Shown piece after piece: positions 5,075-5,200 of a stretch of 5,200 bases of DNA; positions within the stretch are counted from its first letter, which is position 1, and the number at the start of each line of letters is the position of its first letter. Source of the stretch: Acidobacteriota bacterium (lineage in GTDB: Bacteria > Acidobacteriota > Terriglobia > Terriglobales > Acidobacteriaceae); contig JAJZIF010000319.1 of the NCBI GenBank assembly GCA_021810735.1, positions 1-5,200 on the forward strand, given 5' to 3'. The notes beneath the pieces are model-generated. The model was given only the letters and a program-made list of their open reading frames with translations, did not search any database and was not told where the DNA came from. A program made the position numbers and the translations under genes.

Positions 5075-5200
5075 TTATGTTGCGGCGGCTTGGGAGGCGG
5101 CTATGGCGGCGCCGGAAACGGCCAGATCGTCGCTCATGGGGACTATCTCCAGGGTGTAGTTTTGTAGCGGGCTCATGGTGACCATCTGCTGCAAATAGTG
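5075..5200 (-). CDS. C-terminus of an unidentified protein (gene enters from outside the window)
   Basis: The minus strand is open from the window edge to a TAA at 5075-5077, giving 41 residues. They include Q-N-Y-T-L-E-I-V-P-M-S-D-D-L-A-V-S-G-A-A-I-A-A-S. The strand-then-small-residue-helix ending vaguely recalls the C-terminus of ROK-family sugar kinases (…D-D-A-G-x-x-G-A-A), but the match is too short to name the protein. Codon choice looks protein-like, with GC-ending codons frequent. It converges on hydrolase copy 2, with two hairpins between their stop codons. Confidence 0.5.
   Translation of the reverse strand, partial: HYLQQMVTMSPLQNYTLEIVPMSDDLAVSGAAIAASQAAAT

Noticed and set aside
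4996..5181. Plus-strand open frame of 61 codons after hydrolase copy 2
   Set aside because: It runs through the palindromic repeat and is antisense to the better-looking minus-strand C-terminus at 5075-5200; Arg-rich shadow composition.

Overview
The window is GC-rich. A mobile-element graveyard occupies roughly the first 2.1 kb. A tandem pair of secreted SGNH/GDSL-type hydrolase genes fills most of the rest. The host is probably a soil or sediment bacterium of the Acidobacteriota. This rests on remembered similarity of the hydrolase type, the IS1380-type transposase and short dispersed palindromes to that phylum, not on a marker gene, so it is only a working guess.

Layout. Positions 1-265 hold the C-terminus of an IS256-family transposase and the likely right terminal repeat of that element. 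Positions 266-419 hold no convincing gene, only a 42-residue open fragment on the minus strand that may be a remnant. Positions 420-1456 (minus) are a broken IS1380-family transposase. It lacks its N-terminus, has a frameshift in a GC run at 912-917, and carries a 42-bp palindromic insertion at 657-698 that supplies an in-frame stop. Positions ~1457-2075 are an IS200/IS605-family element with both subterminal hairpins. It appears to have inserted into, or replaced, the start of the IS1380 gene. Its TnpA gene is also broken, by a frameshift near 1799 and an HUH motif changed to P-V-H. A run of five perfect-stem hairpins fills 1947-2067. Positions 2068-2211 are intergenic with a possible promoter.

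The two hydrolase genes, 2212-3570 and 3642-4964, read in the same direction 71 bp apart, probably as one transcript. From the preferred starts their products align without gaps over 438 residues at about 72% identity (hand count). Both have a signal peptide, a beta-rich N-terminal domain and a C-terminal SGNH domain with Ser236, Gly280, Asn316, Asp415 and His418. Each copy departs from the consensus at a different active-site block: copy 1 has G-A-S instead of G-D-S, and copy 2 has S-I-N-D instead of G-x-N-D. Both are likely exported esterases or acylhydrolases acting on acyl or acetyl esters outside the cytoplasm; the substrate cannot be told from sequence.

Downstream, two hairpins (4977-5007 and 5023-5048) lie between copy 2 and the C-terminus of a convergent minus-strand gene that runs off the window. 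The second hairpin shares a 13-of-16-nt 3' flank with the palindrome inside the IS1380 gene, although the two stems differ in sequence. This suggests a small dispersed palindromic repeat family, and it is the least ordinary signal here.
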